From Brevibacterium yomogidense (GTDB lineage Bacteria; Actinomycetota; Actinomycetes; Actinomycetales; Brevibacteriaceae), in contig NZ_JABASY010000001.1 of NCBI RefSeq assembly GCF_016107685.1, forward strand, positions 710,187 through 774,186: 64,000 nucleotides of DNA, given 5' to 3'. Positions 33,593-42,216 of this stretch are shown here, in pieces; position 1 is the stretch's first letter; every line of letters begins with the position of its first letter. The notes beneath the pieces were generated by a model. It saw nothing but the letters and a program-made list of their open reading frames with translations, was not told the origin of the DNA and made no database searches. The position numbers were made by a program, and so were the translations under genes.

Positions 33593-35122
33593 TCAGCTGT
33601 CCACGTCCGTCATCGCGTTGCCGCGTGCCTTGCGGCGCTGTGCGAGCTTGCCGTACAGCGACAGGAACACGACGACACCCAGCACGATGTAGAGGATCGC
33701 GGTGATCCAGCTGCTCACGAGGACGGCGTAGTCGCCGTTCGAGCTCAGCAGCGCGTCGCGCAGGCTGGACTCCGCGAGCGGACCCAGGACCATGCCGATC
33801 ATGAGCGGTGCCAGCGGGATGTCGAAGCGACGCATCATGAAGCCGACGATCCCGATGGCCAGCAGCATCCCCAGGTCGAACACGTTGTTCGACGTCGCGT
33901 AGATGCCCAGCGCACAGAACACGGTGATGCCCGCGTACAGGTAGGGCTTGGGGATGAGCAGAAGCTTCGCCCACAGCGGCGCGAACGGCAGGTTGAGGAT
34001 CAGCAGGACGACCATCGCGATGAAGAAGCTCGCGAGCAGACCCCACACCAGATCCGGCGCACGATCGAACAGCAGCGGGCCCGGCTGCAGGCCGTACTGC
34101 TGGAACGCGGCGAGCATGATCGCCGCAGTCGCGGACACCGGCAGACCCAGCGCCAGCAGGGACGCCATGGCGGTGCCGGTCGTGGCGTTGCCGGCGGCCT
34201 CGGGCGCGGCCAGACCGCGGATCGCACCCGAGCCGAACTGGTTGCGACCGCTGCTCTTGTCGAGGCGCCGCTCCAGGCCGTAGGCCATGAAAGTGGGGAC
34301 CTCGGAACCGCCCACCGGGACGACACCGAAAGGCAGGCCGATGCCCGTGCCGCGCAACCAGGCGGGGGTCGCCTCGCGGAACTCCCGCTTCGACAGGAAG
34401 GGGCGGCCCGACGCGACCATGACCATGGATTCGGGGTCGCGACGCAGACGGGAGGCGACACGGAAGACCTCGCCCAGGGCGAGGACCGCAACCGTGACGG
34501 TCACCAGCGAGATGCCGTCGAACAGCTCCGGGACGCCGGAGGTGAAGCGCTCCGTCCCGGTGACCGAATCGATGCCGACCACCGCGATGGCGAGACCCAG
34601 CACGAGGGACGCCAGCCCCTTGAGGACGGAGTCGGACACGACGGACGACGTCGCGACGAAAGCGAACAGCGCGAGCGCGAAGTACTCCGCCGGGCCGAAC
34701 ACCGCGGACAGCGACGCGAGCGCCGGTGCGAGGAACACGACGAGGATCGAGGAGATCATGCCACCGGTGAACGCGCCGATCGCCGCAGTCGCGAGCGCCT
34801 GGGGCGCGCGCCCGGCCCGTGCCATCTTGTGGCCTTCGAACGTCGACGCGATCGCGGACCCCTGACCCGGGGTGTTCATGAGGATCGCCATCGTCGAATC
34901 GCCGAACAGACCGCCGAAGTAGACACCGGCGAACATGATGAACGCGCCGGTGGGGTCGAGCGCGAACGTCATGGGCAGCAGCAGGGCCACCGCCATCGAC
35001 GAACCGAGGCCCGGCAGGACGCCCACCGCGGTGCCCAGCAGGCAGCCGACCAGCACCCACAGCATGTTCATGGGGGTCAGCGCGGAGCCGAACCCGTCGA
35101 TCAGTGAGAGAACAGAATCCAT
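33593..35122 (-). CDS. tctA: Tripartite tricarboxylate transporter large permease, TctA
   Basis: A 509-residue membrane protein of the TctA family with about 11-12 helices. The start MDSVLSLIDGFGSALTPMNM and the signature GTAVGVLPGLGSSMAVALLL are typical. AIMLAAFQQYGLQPGPLLFD lies near residue 340. GGAGGAGGA stands upstream of the ATG, one base after the tctB stop. It forms the transport channel for a carboxylate captured by TctC. The last gene of tctCBA; the terminator at 33495-33531 follows. Confidence 0.94.
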   Translation of the reverse strand: MDSVLSLIDGFGSALTPMNMLWVLVGCLLGTAVGVLPGLGSSMAVALLLPMTFALDPTGAFIMFAGVYFGGLFGDSTMAILMNTPGQGSAIASTFEGHKMARAGRAPQALATAAIGAFTGGMISSILVVFLAPALASLSAVFGPAEYFALALFAFVATSSVVSDSVLKGLASLVLGLAIAVVGIDSVTGTERFTSGVPELFDGISLVTVTVAVLALGEVFRVASRLRRDPESMVMVASGRPFLSKREFREATPAWLRGTGIGLPFGVVPVGGSEVPTFMAYGLERRLDKSSGRNQFGSGAIRGLAAPEAAGNATTGTAMASLLALGLPVSATAAIMLAAFQQYGLQPGPLLFDRAPDLVWGLLASFFIAMVVLLILNLPFAPLWAKLLLIPKPYLYAGITVFCALGIYATSNNVFDLGMLLAIGIVGFMMRRFDIPLAPLMIGMVLGPLAESSLRDALLSSNGDYAVLVSSWITAILYIVLGVVVFLSLYGKLAQRRKARGNAMTDVDS

Positions 35123-35123
35123 G

Positions 35124-35711
35124 TCAGCGTCCTCCTCCGAAGATGAGTCCGCTGGGCAGGTCCACTGCCAGGGCGACTCCGAAGATCAGGTAGATGGTGC
35201 TCGAGAAGAGGAGCCCCAGGGAGATGTCGAAGAAGTAGCGCGTCGAACCCATCGAACGGGCGATGCACCAGAACAGCACGGCCGCCGCGAGGACCCAGCC
35301 GATCGGCAGGAGCAGCGCGATGAACACCGCGAAGCCGCCCACGGCCCACGCCAGCCGCGGCCAGTCGGTGTACCAGGCGTGCACCTTCCCGACCTCGGCG
35401 GCGTCGGTGAGCACCGCCATCTCCGGCGGCTGCGGCTTCCGGATGATGTCGATGGCCAGGAGCGCCGCGATCGCGTAGAGCGCGACGATGATGAGACCCG
35501 GCACGAACTGGGGGCCGGGACGGTCCACGTCCTCCGCCACATCCATCGTGAACTGGCTGATGAGCATGTAGGTCGCGATCACCACCATGAGCAGGGGGAT
35601 CGCGAGCCCCGCACGGCCGGTCCACCAGCCGTGGTCCTTCACCTCTTCCGTGCCGTACACCTGCGGGTCGATCGACTGACCCGCCTCCACTTCCTGCAGT
35701 TCGTCGCTCAC
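35124..35711 (-). CDS. tctB: Tripartite tricarboxylate transporter small subunit, TctB
   Basis: A 195-residue membrane protein with four or five helices, about the family size. Recognisable parts are GLAIPLLMVVIATYMLISQF near residue 36, RPGPQFVPGLIIVALYAIAA near 65, and FFDISLGLLFSSTIYLIFGV near 160. The GTG at 35711 overlaps the tctC stop by four bases and gives the normal N-terminus. TctB proteins are poorly conserved; the position between tctC and tctA confirms the call. Confidence 0.9.
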   Translation of the reverse strand: MSDELQEVEAGQSIDPQVYGTEEVKDHGWWTGRAGLAIPLLMVVIATYMLISQFTMDVAEDVDRPGPQFVPGLIIVALYAIAALLAIDIIRKPQPPEMAVLTDAAEVGKVHAWYTDWPRLAWAVGGFAVFIALLLPIGWVLAAAVLFWCIARSMGSTRYFFDISLGLLFSSTIYLIFGVALAVDLPSGLIFGGGR

Positions 35712-36706
35712 AGTCCCAGCTCCTCGAGCAGCTTCGCGGTCTTCTCGTCGTCCTCTGCGATGAAGCGTTCGAGGTCCTCGCCCGTCTCCCACACATCCGT
35801 CCACGCATTGCGTTGCAGGGCGTCCTGCCATTCCGGTGTCTCGCGCATCTCTTCGAGGAGCGCGAGCTGCTGGTCGAACTCCTCGTCCGGGACGTCCTTC
35901 GTCGCGAGCATGCCGCGCCAGTTCGACAGCTCCACGTCGTAGCCCTGCTCGATGATCGTGGGGATGTCGGTCCCCTCGATCCGCTCCGGACCCGTCACGC
36001 CCACGGCGCGGACGCGGCCCGCTTCGATCTGGTCGGACACCTCGTTGTAGCCGGTCGACGCGTAGTCCGCGGTGCCGTTGAGGAGCGCCTGGATCGCCTC
36101 ACCCCCACCCGACTTCGGGATGAACGTGATCTCGCTGGCGTCCAGTCCGCCCGCCAGGGCGAGTTCGGCGACGACGAGGTGGTCCAGAGATCCCGCGGAG
36201 CCCCCGGTCCACGGGTGCGCCTTCGGGTCCTCCGACCATTCCGCCAGCAGGTCCTCGACCGATTCGACGGGGGAATCCGCGGGGACGATGACGACGTCGT
36301 AGTCCTCCGCGATCTTCGCGATGGGGCGCACGTCGTCCCACCCCACGGAGGAGTCGTTGATGAGGATGCCGCCGGTCATCGCGGAGCCGGTGGCGAGCAG
36401 AGTGTCCGACCGGTTGCCCATCGTCGTGAAGCGGGCCAGTCCGATGGTGCCGCCGGCACCCGGGATGTTGACGACCTGGGCATTGCCGACCAGCCCGGCC
36501 GAACGCATCGCCTGCTGCTGTTCACGGACGAACCCGTCCCAGCCGCCGCCCGGGCCCGCCGGTGCGATGAGGGTGAGGTTCGCGGTGATGTCCGGCGCCG
36601 CGGTCGCCTTCTTCACGGACACCGTCATCGCCGCGACGACGACCACCGCAGTGATGATCGCGTAGACGGCGAGGACGGTGCGCCGGACGCCTGATGACGT
36701 CTTCAT
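35708..36706 (-). CDS. tctC: Tripartite tricarboxylate transporter substrate-binding protein, TctC
   Basis: A 332-residue periplasmic-type binding protein. An N-terminal hydrophobic segment (TVLAVYAIITAVVVVAAMTV) anchors or exports it; no lipobox Cys is visible. The Bug/TctC fold begins LTLIAPAGPGGGWDGFVREQ, with VVNIPGAGGTIGLARF and TGGSAGSLDHLVVAEL. Members bind citrate, other tricarboxylates, dicarboxylates or aromatic acids, and the ligand is not predictable. First gene of the leftward tctCBA operon. Confidence 0.93.
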   Translation of the reverse strand: MKTSSGVRRTVLAVYAIITAVVVVAAMTVSVKKATAAPDITANLTLIAPAGPGGGWDGFVREQQQAMRSAGLVGNAQVVNIPGAGGTIGLARFTTMGNRSDTLLATGSAMTGGILINDSSVGWDDVRPIAKIAEDYDVVIVPADSPVESVEDLLAEWSEDPKAHPWTGGSAGSLDHLVVAELALAGGLDASEITFIPKSGGGEAIQALLNGTADYASTGYNEVSDQIEAGRVRAVGVTGPERIEGTDIPTIIEQGYDVELSNWRGMLATKDVPDEEFDQQLALLEEMRETPEWQDALQRNAWTDVWETGEDLERFIAEDDEKTAKLLEELGL

Positions 36707-36864
36707 GGGGGCCTCTTCCTGGCGGAGTGGGTCTGTCCGAGAGAAGGGAGCGGACGCTGCAGTGTCGCCGGCCGGCCCCCGAGTCGGGCCAACTTTAGCG
36801 CGTTCTGTGAGGACCTGGGTAAATCCCTGGTCACGGATGTGAGAGGCGGACCGGCACTGCCGGA

Positions 36865-37629
36865 CTACTTCTGTGTGCGCTCCCAGAGACGACGCAGCAG
36901 CTCTTCGCCGAACCCGTCGATCATCACCTCAGGCGCGTCGTCGGTATCGCCGTCGCCGTGCACCTCGCGGTGGAGCTCCTCCATCGTGCGGTCCAACTGC
37001 CCGGCCGTATCCGCGGCCGCCGCGAGGCTCGCAGAGAGATGGTCGGGGACATTCCCGTCGTACTTGTACTGGATCTTGTGGTCCAGGCTCGCCCAGAAGT
37101 CCATGGCGATCGTGCGGATCTGCACTTCCACCGGCACCGGGACGGGGCCGGACGTGAGGAAGACCGGGACCTCGAGGATCAGGTGCACGCTCTTGTACCC
37201 GCTGGGTTTGGGATCCGCGATGTAGTCCTTAATCGTGAGCACCCGCAGATCCGTCTGCGCCATGAGCGCCTCGAGGACCTGATAGGTGTCGGGGATGAAG
37301 CTGCAGACGATGCGCACCCCGGCGATGTCGGTGATGCCCTCACGGATCGCTGCCGGCGTGAGGTCCAGGTCGTACCGCAGCGCCTTGTCGAGGATGCTCG
37401 CCGGCGTCTTCACGCGGGACTCGACGTGCTCGATCGGGTTGTAGCGATGCAGGTGCACGAACTCGTTCCGCAGGATGGAGACCTTCGTGAGCACCTCGTC
37501 GGCTGCGGACCGGTACTCCATGCGGAGGCGGACGAACTCGTCCCGCATCTCCCGGACCATCCGCATGCTCGCCGGTCCCAGCGCGGGCGAGGATCCCTGC
37601 CACGGCACCAGAGGCTGTTCGTCCGTCAT
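36865..37629 (-). CDS. RelA/SpoT-domain small alarmone synthetase
   Basis: A 254-residue (p)ppGpp synthetase-only protein. Family motifs are visible: HVESRVKTPASILDKALRYD, ITDIAGVRIVCSFIPDTYQV, IKDYIADPKPSGYKSVHLIL and VEVQIRTIAMDFWASLDHKI. It lacks the HD hydrolase and the TGS/ACT regulatory domains of the long Rel enzyme, so it resembles RelQ/YjbM-type small synthetases. The ATG at 37629 has GAGG nine bases upstream. It stands alone, between the tct genes and a terminator. Confidence 0.93.
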   Translation of the reverse strand: MTDEQPLVPWQGSSPALGPASMRMVREMRDEFVRLRMEYRSAADEVLTKVSILRNEFVHLHRYNPIEHVESRVKTPASILDKALRYDLDLTPAAIREGITDIAGVRIVCSFIPDTYQVLEALMAQTDLRVLTIKDYIADPKPSGYKSVHLILEVPVFLTSGPVPVPVEVQIRTIAMDFWASLDHKIQYKYDGNVPDHLSASLAAAADTAGQLDRTMEELHREVHGDGDTDDAPEVMIDGFGEELLRRLWERTQK

Positions 37630-37713
37630 GCCGAGACCTCTTTCGCCGGGAAGGGTGTGGAGAGCGCGAAGCGCGTCGTTCGCATCTTCCCATAAGGGGA
37701 GTGACCACACGGA

Positions 37714-37748
37714 GACGGGCCGCAGGAGGGAACCTCCTGCGGCCCGTC
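37714..37748. terminator. Hairpin terminator after the MaoC-family gene
   Basis: GACGGGCCGCAGGAGG pairs perfectly over 16 bases with CCTCCTGCGGCCCGTC around the loop GAA. It lies just beyond the minus-strand stop at 37775 and isolates the alarmone synthetase gene. Confidence 0.85.
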
Positions 37749-37774
37749 GACCTCAGCGGGCTGGGACCGAAGTG

Positions 37775-38320
37775 TCAGGCGTCGGTGCCTGCCGCCTCGG
37801 CGTCCTTCGCGGCGTACTTCTCCTCGAGCTTCGCGATGCGCTCCGCATTGGGGCCGTGGCCCTTCTTGTAGACCATGGCGGTGCGCTCGAAGGAGCAGAC
37901 GACCTCGTCGCGCTGGTTGTAGCCCTCCGTGTGGACGGTGACCATGCCCATCGTCGGACGGGACTTCGATTCGCGGACACCCAGCACCGTCGAGCGGGAG
38001 CGGATGGTGTCGCCCTCGAACACCGGCTTGGGCAGGCTGATCTTCTCCCACGCGAGGTTCGCGAACACGTTCTGCGAGATGTCCGTGACCGTCTGCCCGG
38101 TCACCAGCGCCAGCGTGAAGGTGGAGTTCACGAGCGGCTGGCCGAACTCCGTGTTCGCGGCGTACTCGTGGTCGAAGTGCAGCGGCGCGGTGTTCTGCGT
38201 GAGCAGCGTGAACCACGAATTGTCCGTCGTGGTCACCGTGCGGCCCAGCGGGTGCTCGAAGACGTCACCCACGACGAAATCCTCGAAATAGCGGCCGTTC
38301 CATCCGTAGTGCGTCGTCAT
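37775..38320 (-). CDS. MaoC-family dehydratase/hydratase
   Basis: A 181-residue hot-dog-fold protein of the MaoC type, usually a hydratase for (R)-3-hydroxyacyl-CoA or mesaconyl-CoA-like substrates. The hydratase motif appears as WFTLLTQNTAPLHFDHEYAA near residue 38, followed by GQPLVNSTFTLALVTGQTVT and VFEGDTIRSRSTVLGVRESK. The C-terminal 25 residues are charged and Ala-rich. The ATG at 38320 is the first that precedes the conserved WNGRYFEDFVVGDVFEHPLG. It is monocistronic, about 4 kb from the acyl-CoA cluster. Confidence 0.9.
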   Translation of the reverse strand: MTTHYGWNGRYFEDFVVGDVFEHPLGRTVTTTDNSWFTLLTQNTAPLHFDHEYAANTEFGQPLVNSTFTLALVTGQTVTDISQNVFANLAWEKISLPKPVFEGDTIRSRSTVLGVRESKSRPTMGMVTVHTEGYNQRDEVVCSFERTAMVYKKGHGPNAERIAKLEEKYAAKDAEAAGTDA

Positions 38321-38540
38321 GCTCGGTTCCTCCGTGCCTGGGGTGCGAGTGTGAAGCCGGTGGCTTGCACGGCTCCGGCCCGGCGGGGTCGGAGCGTGAT
38401 CGCCACCATCGTACGGAGACCGCACCGGTCGGGGCGCGGCCGACCGTATGGCAGACGACGGTCCGCTCCGTGAACCGCGTGTGGCACCCCGGAATGAGCG
38501 TGCGGTCCTCCGTGCACCACGTGCGACGCCCCTGAAAGCA

Positions 38541-38574
38541 GTGAGGCTCCCCTGAAGGACCAGGGGAGCCTCAC
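38541..38574. terminator. Hairpin, second of a tandem pair
   Basis: GTGAGGCTCCCCTG pairs perfectly over 14 bases with CAGGGGAGCCTCAC around AAGGAC. On the minus strand it follows the hairpin at 38588-38620, giving a double terminator after the TM2 gene. Confidence 0.85.
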
Positions 38575-38587
38575 GCCGGGGTGGACG

Positions 38588-38620
38588 CTGATCAGTCCGG
38601 AGGCGATCCGGACTGATCAG
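38588..38620. terminator. Hairpin, first of a tandem pair after the TM2 gene
   Basis: CTGATCAGTCCGG pairs perfectly over 13 bases with CCGGACTGATCAG around AGGCGAT, nine bases beyond the minus-strand stop at 38629. Confidence 0.85.
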
Positions 38621-38628
38621 CGGGTGGA

Positions 38629-40104
38629 TCAAGAGGTGGAGATCGTCCAATCGCCGTCCGCGTCCACGACGACGACCGACGGCCCCTCGACAAGATCGCC
38701 GGACCCCGAGTAGTCGCCGATCTCATTGACGACGAGGTTCGGGTAGTCGCCGCCCTCCTGGCTGATGATGAAGTTGCTTTCGCCGTGGTGCTCGAGGTCG
38801 ACCTCGGCGTCTGGACCGTCGTAGAGGAAGACCTTCGCGCCGGACCCGGACTCGGGGAGCTCAGGGGCGTCGGCGACAGGCATGATCTTCAGTTCCCAGT
38901 CGTCATCCGCGTTGACGCGGATGGCTGTGGGTGTCCGGGAGTTGTAGTCCTCGAGCCCGACGACGGACTGCCCGGTCTGACCGGTGGAGAGCCACACGGA
39001 GTTCGACCCCGTGATGTCGCCGCTGTCGTCGACTCCCTGCGCGCTGATGCTGTAGTTGTCGCCGGTGTCCGTGATGGTGAAGATCGCTGCGGTGACGCCG
39101 TCGGGCAGCGCGACGAGATCATCGCCTGAGCCGGTGACGGTCTCGGCATCGAACGTGCCGTACGTGGAGTCGGCCCAGTCCGCTGCGGCGCCTGATGCCG
39201 GCTCGTCGCCCTGCGCGTCGTCAGCCTGTGTGTCGCCGCCTGCCGTGTCATCGGCGGCATCGTCCTGCGTTCCGTCGTCCTGATTGGAGTCATCGGACGT
39301 CGTCGTGTCGTCCGTGGACGGCGGCGTGCTGTTGCTGAAGGTGACGATGCCGGTGGTGGTGAGCACGACGAACAGGATGATGTTGAGGACGATGCCCAGC
39401 AGCCAGACGCCGATCGTGATGATCCACGCCTTCTTCTTGTGACGGTCGTAGCCGGCGAGCGGGCGGCCCTCACGGTCCTTCGTCGCGCCGATGAGATGCA
39501 TGATGAGGTCGATGAGCGCCCAGACGCCCAGACCGCCCGCGGTGAGCAGCTTCGCGATCGCGGTGCCGATCTTGCCGAGGTAGAAGCGGTCTGCACCGAG
39601 CGTTCCCAGCAGCCAGCCCAGCAGCCACGTGACGACGAACGACTTGTCCGATTCGCCCTGTGCCGCACCGTATCCGCCGATCGGCGCGAACTGCTGCTGC
39701 TCTCCGCCGTACGGGCTCGCGGCGAACTGCTCGGAGGGCGCTCCGTACTGCTGCGGCTGCGAGCCGTAGTGTCCCTGGTCCCCGTACTGGCCCTGCTGCG
39801 GGTCGTACTGGCCGGCACCGTACTGACCGGTTCCGTACTGGCCCTGGTCCCCGTACTGCTGCGCACCGTACTGGCCCTCCCCGTACTGCGGCGCGCCGTA
39901 CTGGCCGGCGCCGTAGGAGTCCGTGGGCTGGGAGCCGTACTGCCCCTGCGGGGGGCCGTACGGCGGCTGTGCCTGCGGGTCGGGCCCTGATCCGTACTGC
40001 TGCGTGCCGGATTCGTAGGCAGACATGGGCAGGCCCGTGTTCGGGTTGTACTGGGGTTCGCCGCTGTCGGCGGACCCGGGAGGGCCGTAGGGCGGTTGTG
40101 ACAT
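38629..40104 (-). CDS. TM2-domain protein with a long Gln-Tyr-Gly repeat region
   Basis: A 491-residue membrane protein. Residues about 1-150 are rich in Gln, Tyr, Gly and Pro, with many QYG units (GQYGTGQYGAGQYDPQQGQ). A TM2 domain follows at about 155-235 (TWLLGWLLGTLGADRFYLGK, GGLGVWALIDLIMHLIG), then another helix (IITIGVWLLGIVLNIILFVV). An Asp/Thr/Gly-rich stretch and an extracellular domain of about 180 residues end it. TM2 domains have no established enzymatic role. The repetitive N-terminus would be cytoplasmic and disordered. A short paralogue of the TM2 part lies at 52804. Confidence 0.85.
   Translation of the reverse strand: MSQPPYGPPGSADSGEPQYNPNTGLPMSAYESGTQQYGSGPDPQAQPPYGPPQGQYGSQPTDSYGAGQYGAPQYGEGQYGAQQYGDQGQYGTGQYGAGQYDPQQGQYGDQGHYGSQPQQYGAPSEQFAASPYGGEQQQFAPIGGYGAAQGESDKSFVVTWLLGWLLGTLGADRFYLGKIGTAIAKLLTAGGLGVWALIDLIMHLIGATKDREGRPLAGYDRHKKKAWIITIGVWLLGIVLNIILFVVLTTTGIVTFSNSTPPSTDDTTTSDDSNQDDGTQDDAADDTAGGDTQADDAQGDEPASGAAADWADSTYGTFDAETVTGSGDDLVALPDGVTAAIFTITDTGDNYSISAQGVDDSGDITGSNSVWLSTGQTGQSVVGLEDYNSRTPTAIRVNADDDWELKIMPVADAPELPESGSGAKVFLYDGPDAEVDLEHHGESNFIISQEGGDYPNLVVNEIGDYSGSGDLVEGPSVVVVDADGDWTISTS
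39750..39935 (-). repeat. Imperfect coding repeats (QYG units) in the TM2 gene
   Basis: The minus strand repeats variants of GGCCAGTACGG, each encoding GQYG with two to six variable residues between units. At least nine units lie here. Copies are diverged at third positions. Confidence 0.65.
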
Positions 40105-40269
40105 GGGGTCTTCCTCTTCGACTGTGAGGCGGCCCGTTCCATGTGTGGTGTGCGGTCCGCCCGGCGTGGGATCGGCACAAGTCTGTCATGTCCGGCGCAC
40201 ATCGCCAGGTTCATCGTGTTGCAGGATCGCCATGCACCCGCGCCCGAGGCGGTCGATAGACTCCCAGCC

Positions 40270-40596
40270 ATGAGCAACGAACCGATCTTCAAGGATGCAC
40301 ACGACGTGTCGACCGCCCCTGTTGTCGCACTTGGGCTGCTGGGCGGCTACCTCACCGCTCGGGAGACGACGATCCGCCCGCTGGGCGGTGCTGTGCTCGC
40401 CGCCGCAGGCGCCTATGCGGGCCGCACATGGTTCACGAAGAAGGGTGCGGCGACGACTGTCGGTCTGTCCGCCGCCTACCTGCTGGGCTTCGGGCTGTCG
40501 CACCCGCTGGCGAAGAAGATCGGTCCGTGGCCCGCGGTGCTGTCTGTCACCGCTGCGGCGGCCGCGGCCTCGTACCTGCTGGTGGATCGGGACTGA
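40270..40596 (+). CDS. Small hypothetical membrane protein
   Basis: A 108-residue hydrophobic protein with about three transmembrane helices: APVVALGLLGGYLTARE, PLGGAVLAAAGAYAGRTWF, and ALVLSV-like PAVLSVTAAAAAASYLL. I do not recognise a family. The ATG at 40270 has only a weak ribosome binding site. It ends three bases before the methyltransferase GTG at 40600, so the two are probably co-transcribed. Confidence 0.65.
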   Translation: MSNEPIFKDAHDVSTAPVVALGLLGGYLTARETTIRPLGGAVLAAAGAYAGRTWFTKKGAATTVGLSAAYLLGFGLSHPLAKKIGPWPAVLSVTAAAAAASYLLVDRD

Positions 40597-40599
40597 CGC

Positions 40600-41205
40600 G
40601 TGGCGGGACACGGAAACCTCTGGACCGAGGCGCTGGCACGCAACCCGGAGCATTCGAAGAACTACGCGGAGCGGTGGCGTCGCATCGCGGATTCCGGGCA
40701 GGACATCTACGGGGAGGCCCGCCTCATCGATGCGATGGCCGAGCGGGGGGCGCGGATCCTCGACGCGGGCTGCGGCACCGGGCGGATCGGCGGCTGGCTC
40801 TCGGAGCGCGGCCACACCGTCGTCGGTGTGGATCTGGATCCTTACCTCATCGAGGTGGCACAGGCGGACTACCCCGACGCCACGTGGCACGCGAGGGACC
40901 TGGGGGAGATGGACCTGCGCCAGCCCTATGGTGATCGCATCCGCTTCGACCTCGTCGTCATGGCGGGCAACGTCATGGCGTTCGTGGCGGAGGACGAGCG
41001 GCGCACCGTGCTGGAGCGCATCGCCGACCACATGTACCCGGACAGCCGGTTCGTCTGCGGGTTCGGCGCCGGTCGCGGCTACTCGTTCGACGAATTCTTC
41101 GCCGACGCGGAGGCCGCCGGGCTCACCCTCGACCTGCGTCTGGGCACGTGGGACGTGAAGCCTCCGTCGGAGGACTTCGTCGTCGCCGTCTTCACCCCCC
41201 GGTGA
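40600..41205 (+). CDS. Class I SAM-dependent methyltransferase
   Basis: A 201-residue Rossmann-fold methyltransferase. Motif I is RILDAGCGTGRIGGWLSERG near residue 51, and the acidic motif II is TVVGVDLDPYLIEVAQAD. Later, FDLVVMAGNVMAFVAEDERR is typical of the methyltransferase 11/25 group. The GTG start lies three bases after the small membrane protein stop. The substrate is unknown; it might be a small molecule or a quinone-like compound. Confidence 0.88.
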   Translation: MAGHGNLWTEALARNPEHSKNYAERWRRIADSGQDIYGEARLIDAMAERGARILDAGCGTGRIGGWLSERGHTVVGVDLDPYLIEVAQADYPDATWHARDLGEMDLRQPYGDRIRFDLVVMAGNVMAFVAEDERRTVLERIADHMYPDSRFVCGFGAGRGYSFDEFFADAEAAGLTLDLRLGTWDVKPPSEDFVVAVFTPR

Positions 41206-41291
41206 TCCTCAGCCCTGGACGGCCTTCCGCTCACCGGCCCTGGAAGTCATTCCGCCTTCCGTGAGGCGGAACAGGCCCCTGAGGCGGAACA

Positions 41292-41322
41292 GGGCGCGGT
41301 GCACTTTCACCGCACCGCGCCC
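41292..41322. terminator. Hairpin between the methyltransferase and IclR genes
   Basis: GGGCGCGGTG pairs perfectly with CACCGCGCCC around an 11-base loop. It overlaps the last codons of the minus-strand IclR gene. Upstream, GAGGCGGAACAGG occurs twice (about 41260-41295). A role as bidirectional terminator is likely but the overlap with coding sequence is unusual. Confidence 0.5.
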
Positions 41323-42059
41323 CACCGCTCCCGCTTCTCGCGCAGGAAGTCGACGATGGCGTCGGCGCGGGCATTCACCTCGTCGTGGTCGCCGATGCAC
41401 GCGACGGCGGCGACCGTGCGGCCGCCTGCCTTCACGGCGGTCGCGATGCCCTCGATCTCCACTTCGGACACGTCGGGCGTGACGACGAGCCCGTCGCTCT
41501 CGATCGTCGGCAGGTCCTCGAGGAACCGCTCCACCAGCGGCTGATCCTGTTCGCGTGCGGTGCTGAGCCTGCTCCACAGGTCGCGCCGCTCCATCCCCGC
41601 CAGCAGCACCCACCCGCTGGAGCACCTCAGCAGCGACCTCTTCACGTAGTTCTCCGCGAGGTACGCGTACGTCGGGCTCGTCGAGGCATGGTCGACGTAG
41701 TAGAGGTCCGCACCCACGAGGATCCCCAGCACCGTCGTCATGCCCGTCTGCTCGTGGATCTCCACGAGGTCGTTGTGCGTGACGACGTCTGAGGCCGGTG
41801 TGCCCGCCAGGCGTGTGAGGAAGTGCGGGGCCGGGCCCAGCGTGTAGAGCCTGTCGCGCTCCTCGAGGTACCCGGTCGCGACGAGCCCGTTGGCCAGTCC
41901 CTGCACGGAGCTGAGCGGCGCGTCGAGGATCCGCGCGATCTCCGTGAGGCTCGCGCCGTGGGGGCGCCGGGCTGCCAGGTCGAGGATCTCTGCGACGCGG
42001 TCGATCATCCGGTGCCGCGGTCGCGGCTTCGCACCCGAGGGTGGAACGGGAGCCTGCAC
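41307..42059 (-). CDS. IclR-family regulator of the acyl-CoA cluster
   Basis: A 250-residue regulator. The N-terminal winged helix covers about residues 18-80 (GASLTEIARILDAPLSSVQG). The IclR effector domain follows, with GLVVTPDVSEVEIEGIATAV near residue 200. I choose the GTG at 42059, since GGAGG stands four bases before it. It is divergent from the acyl-CoA dehydrogenase operon at 42217, its probable target. The effector is unknown. Confidence 0.9.
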   Translation of the reverse strand: MQAPVPPSGAKPRPRHRMIDRVAEILDLAARRPHGASLTEIARILDAPLSSVQGLANGLVATGYLEERDRLYTLGPAPHFLTRLAGTPASDVVTHNDLVEIHEQTGMTTVLGILVGADLYYVDHASTSPTYAYLAENYVKRSLLRCSSGWVLLAGMERRDLWSRLSTAREQDQPLVERFLEDLPTIESDGLVVTPDVSEVEIEGIATAVKAGGRTVAAVACIGDHDEVNARADAIVDFLREKRERWGAVR

Positions 42060-42089
42060 GAAGCCTCCAGGGGTCAGGGTCTTTCGCAC

Positions 42090-42119
42090 AGTGTAGAAGC
42101 GTGCCAGTCGACACCGCAA
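42090..42119 (-). promoter_or_regulatory. Candidate promoter of the IclR gene
   Basis: On the minus strand TTGCGG (42114-42119) and TACACT (42090-42095) are 18 bases apart, 31 bases before the GTG start. Confidence 0.5.
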
Positions 42120-42216
42120 TTAGGTAGACGAATCCAGAGCTGCGTACTACGGTGTGAGGCGAGTCGCACGGGACACTCCTGTGTGCGACCACGACGACGA
42201 TTGAGGAGACACCCGG

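Larger units (their letters stand above)
38321..38628. other. Intergenic region with two tandem terminator hairpins
   Basis: 308 bases between two minus-strand genes. The right half holds the hairpins at 38541-38574 and 38588-38620. The left part must carry the promoter of the MaoC gene, but no convincing -35/-10 pair is visible. No small gene is evident. Confidence 0.6.

Noticed and set aside
33323-35107. Long plus-strand open frame opposite tctA
   Set aside because: TctA is well conserved on the minus strand; the antisense peptide is Arg/Gln/Asp/His-rich low complexity.
39750-39935. QYG repeat block as a CRISPR-like or noncoding repeat
   Set aside because: The repeats are in frame, diverged at third positions and encode a continuous low-complexity protein segment.
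41292-41322. Hairpin at the IclR gene end as a mobile repeat
   Set aside because: It differs from the 64-nt element and lacks a second copy in the window; a simple terminator explains it.
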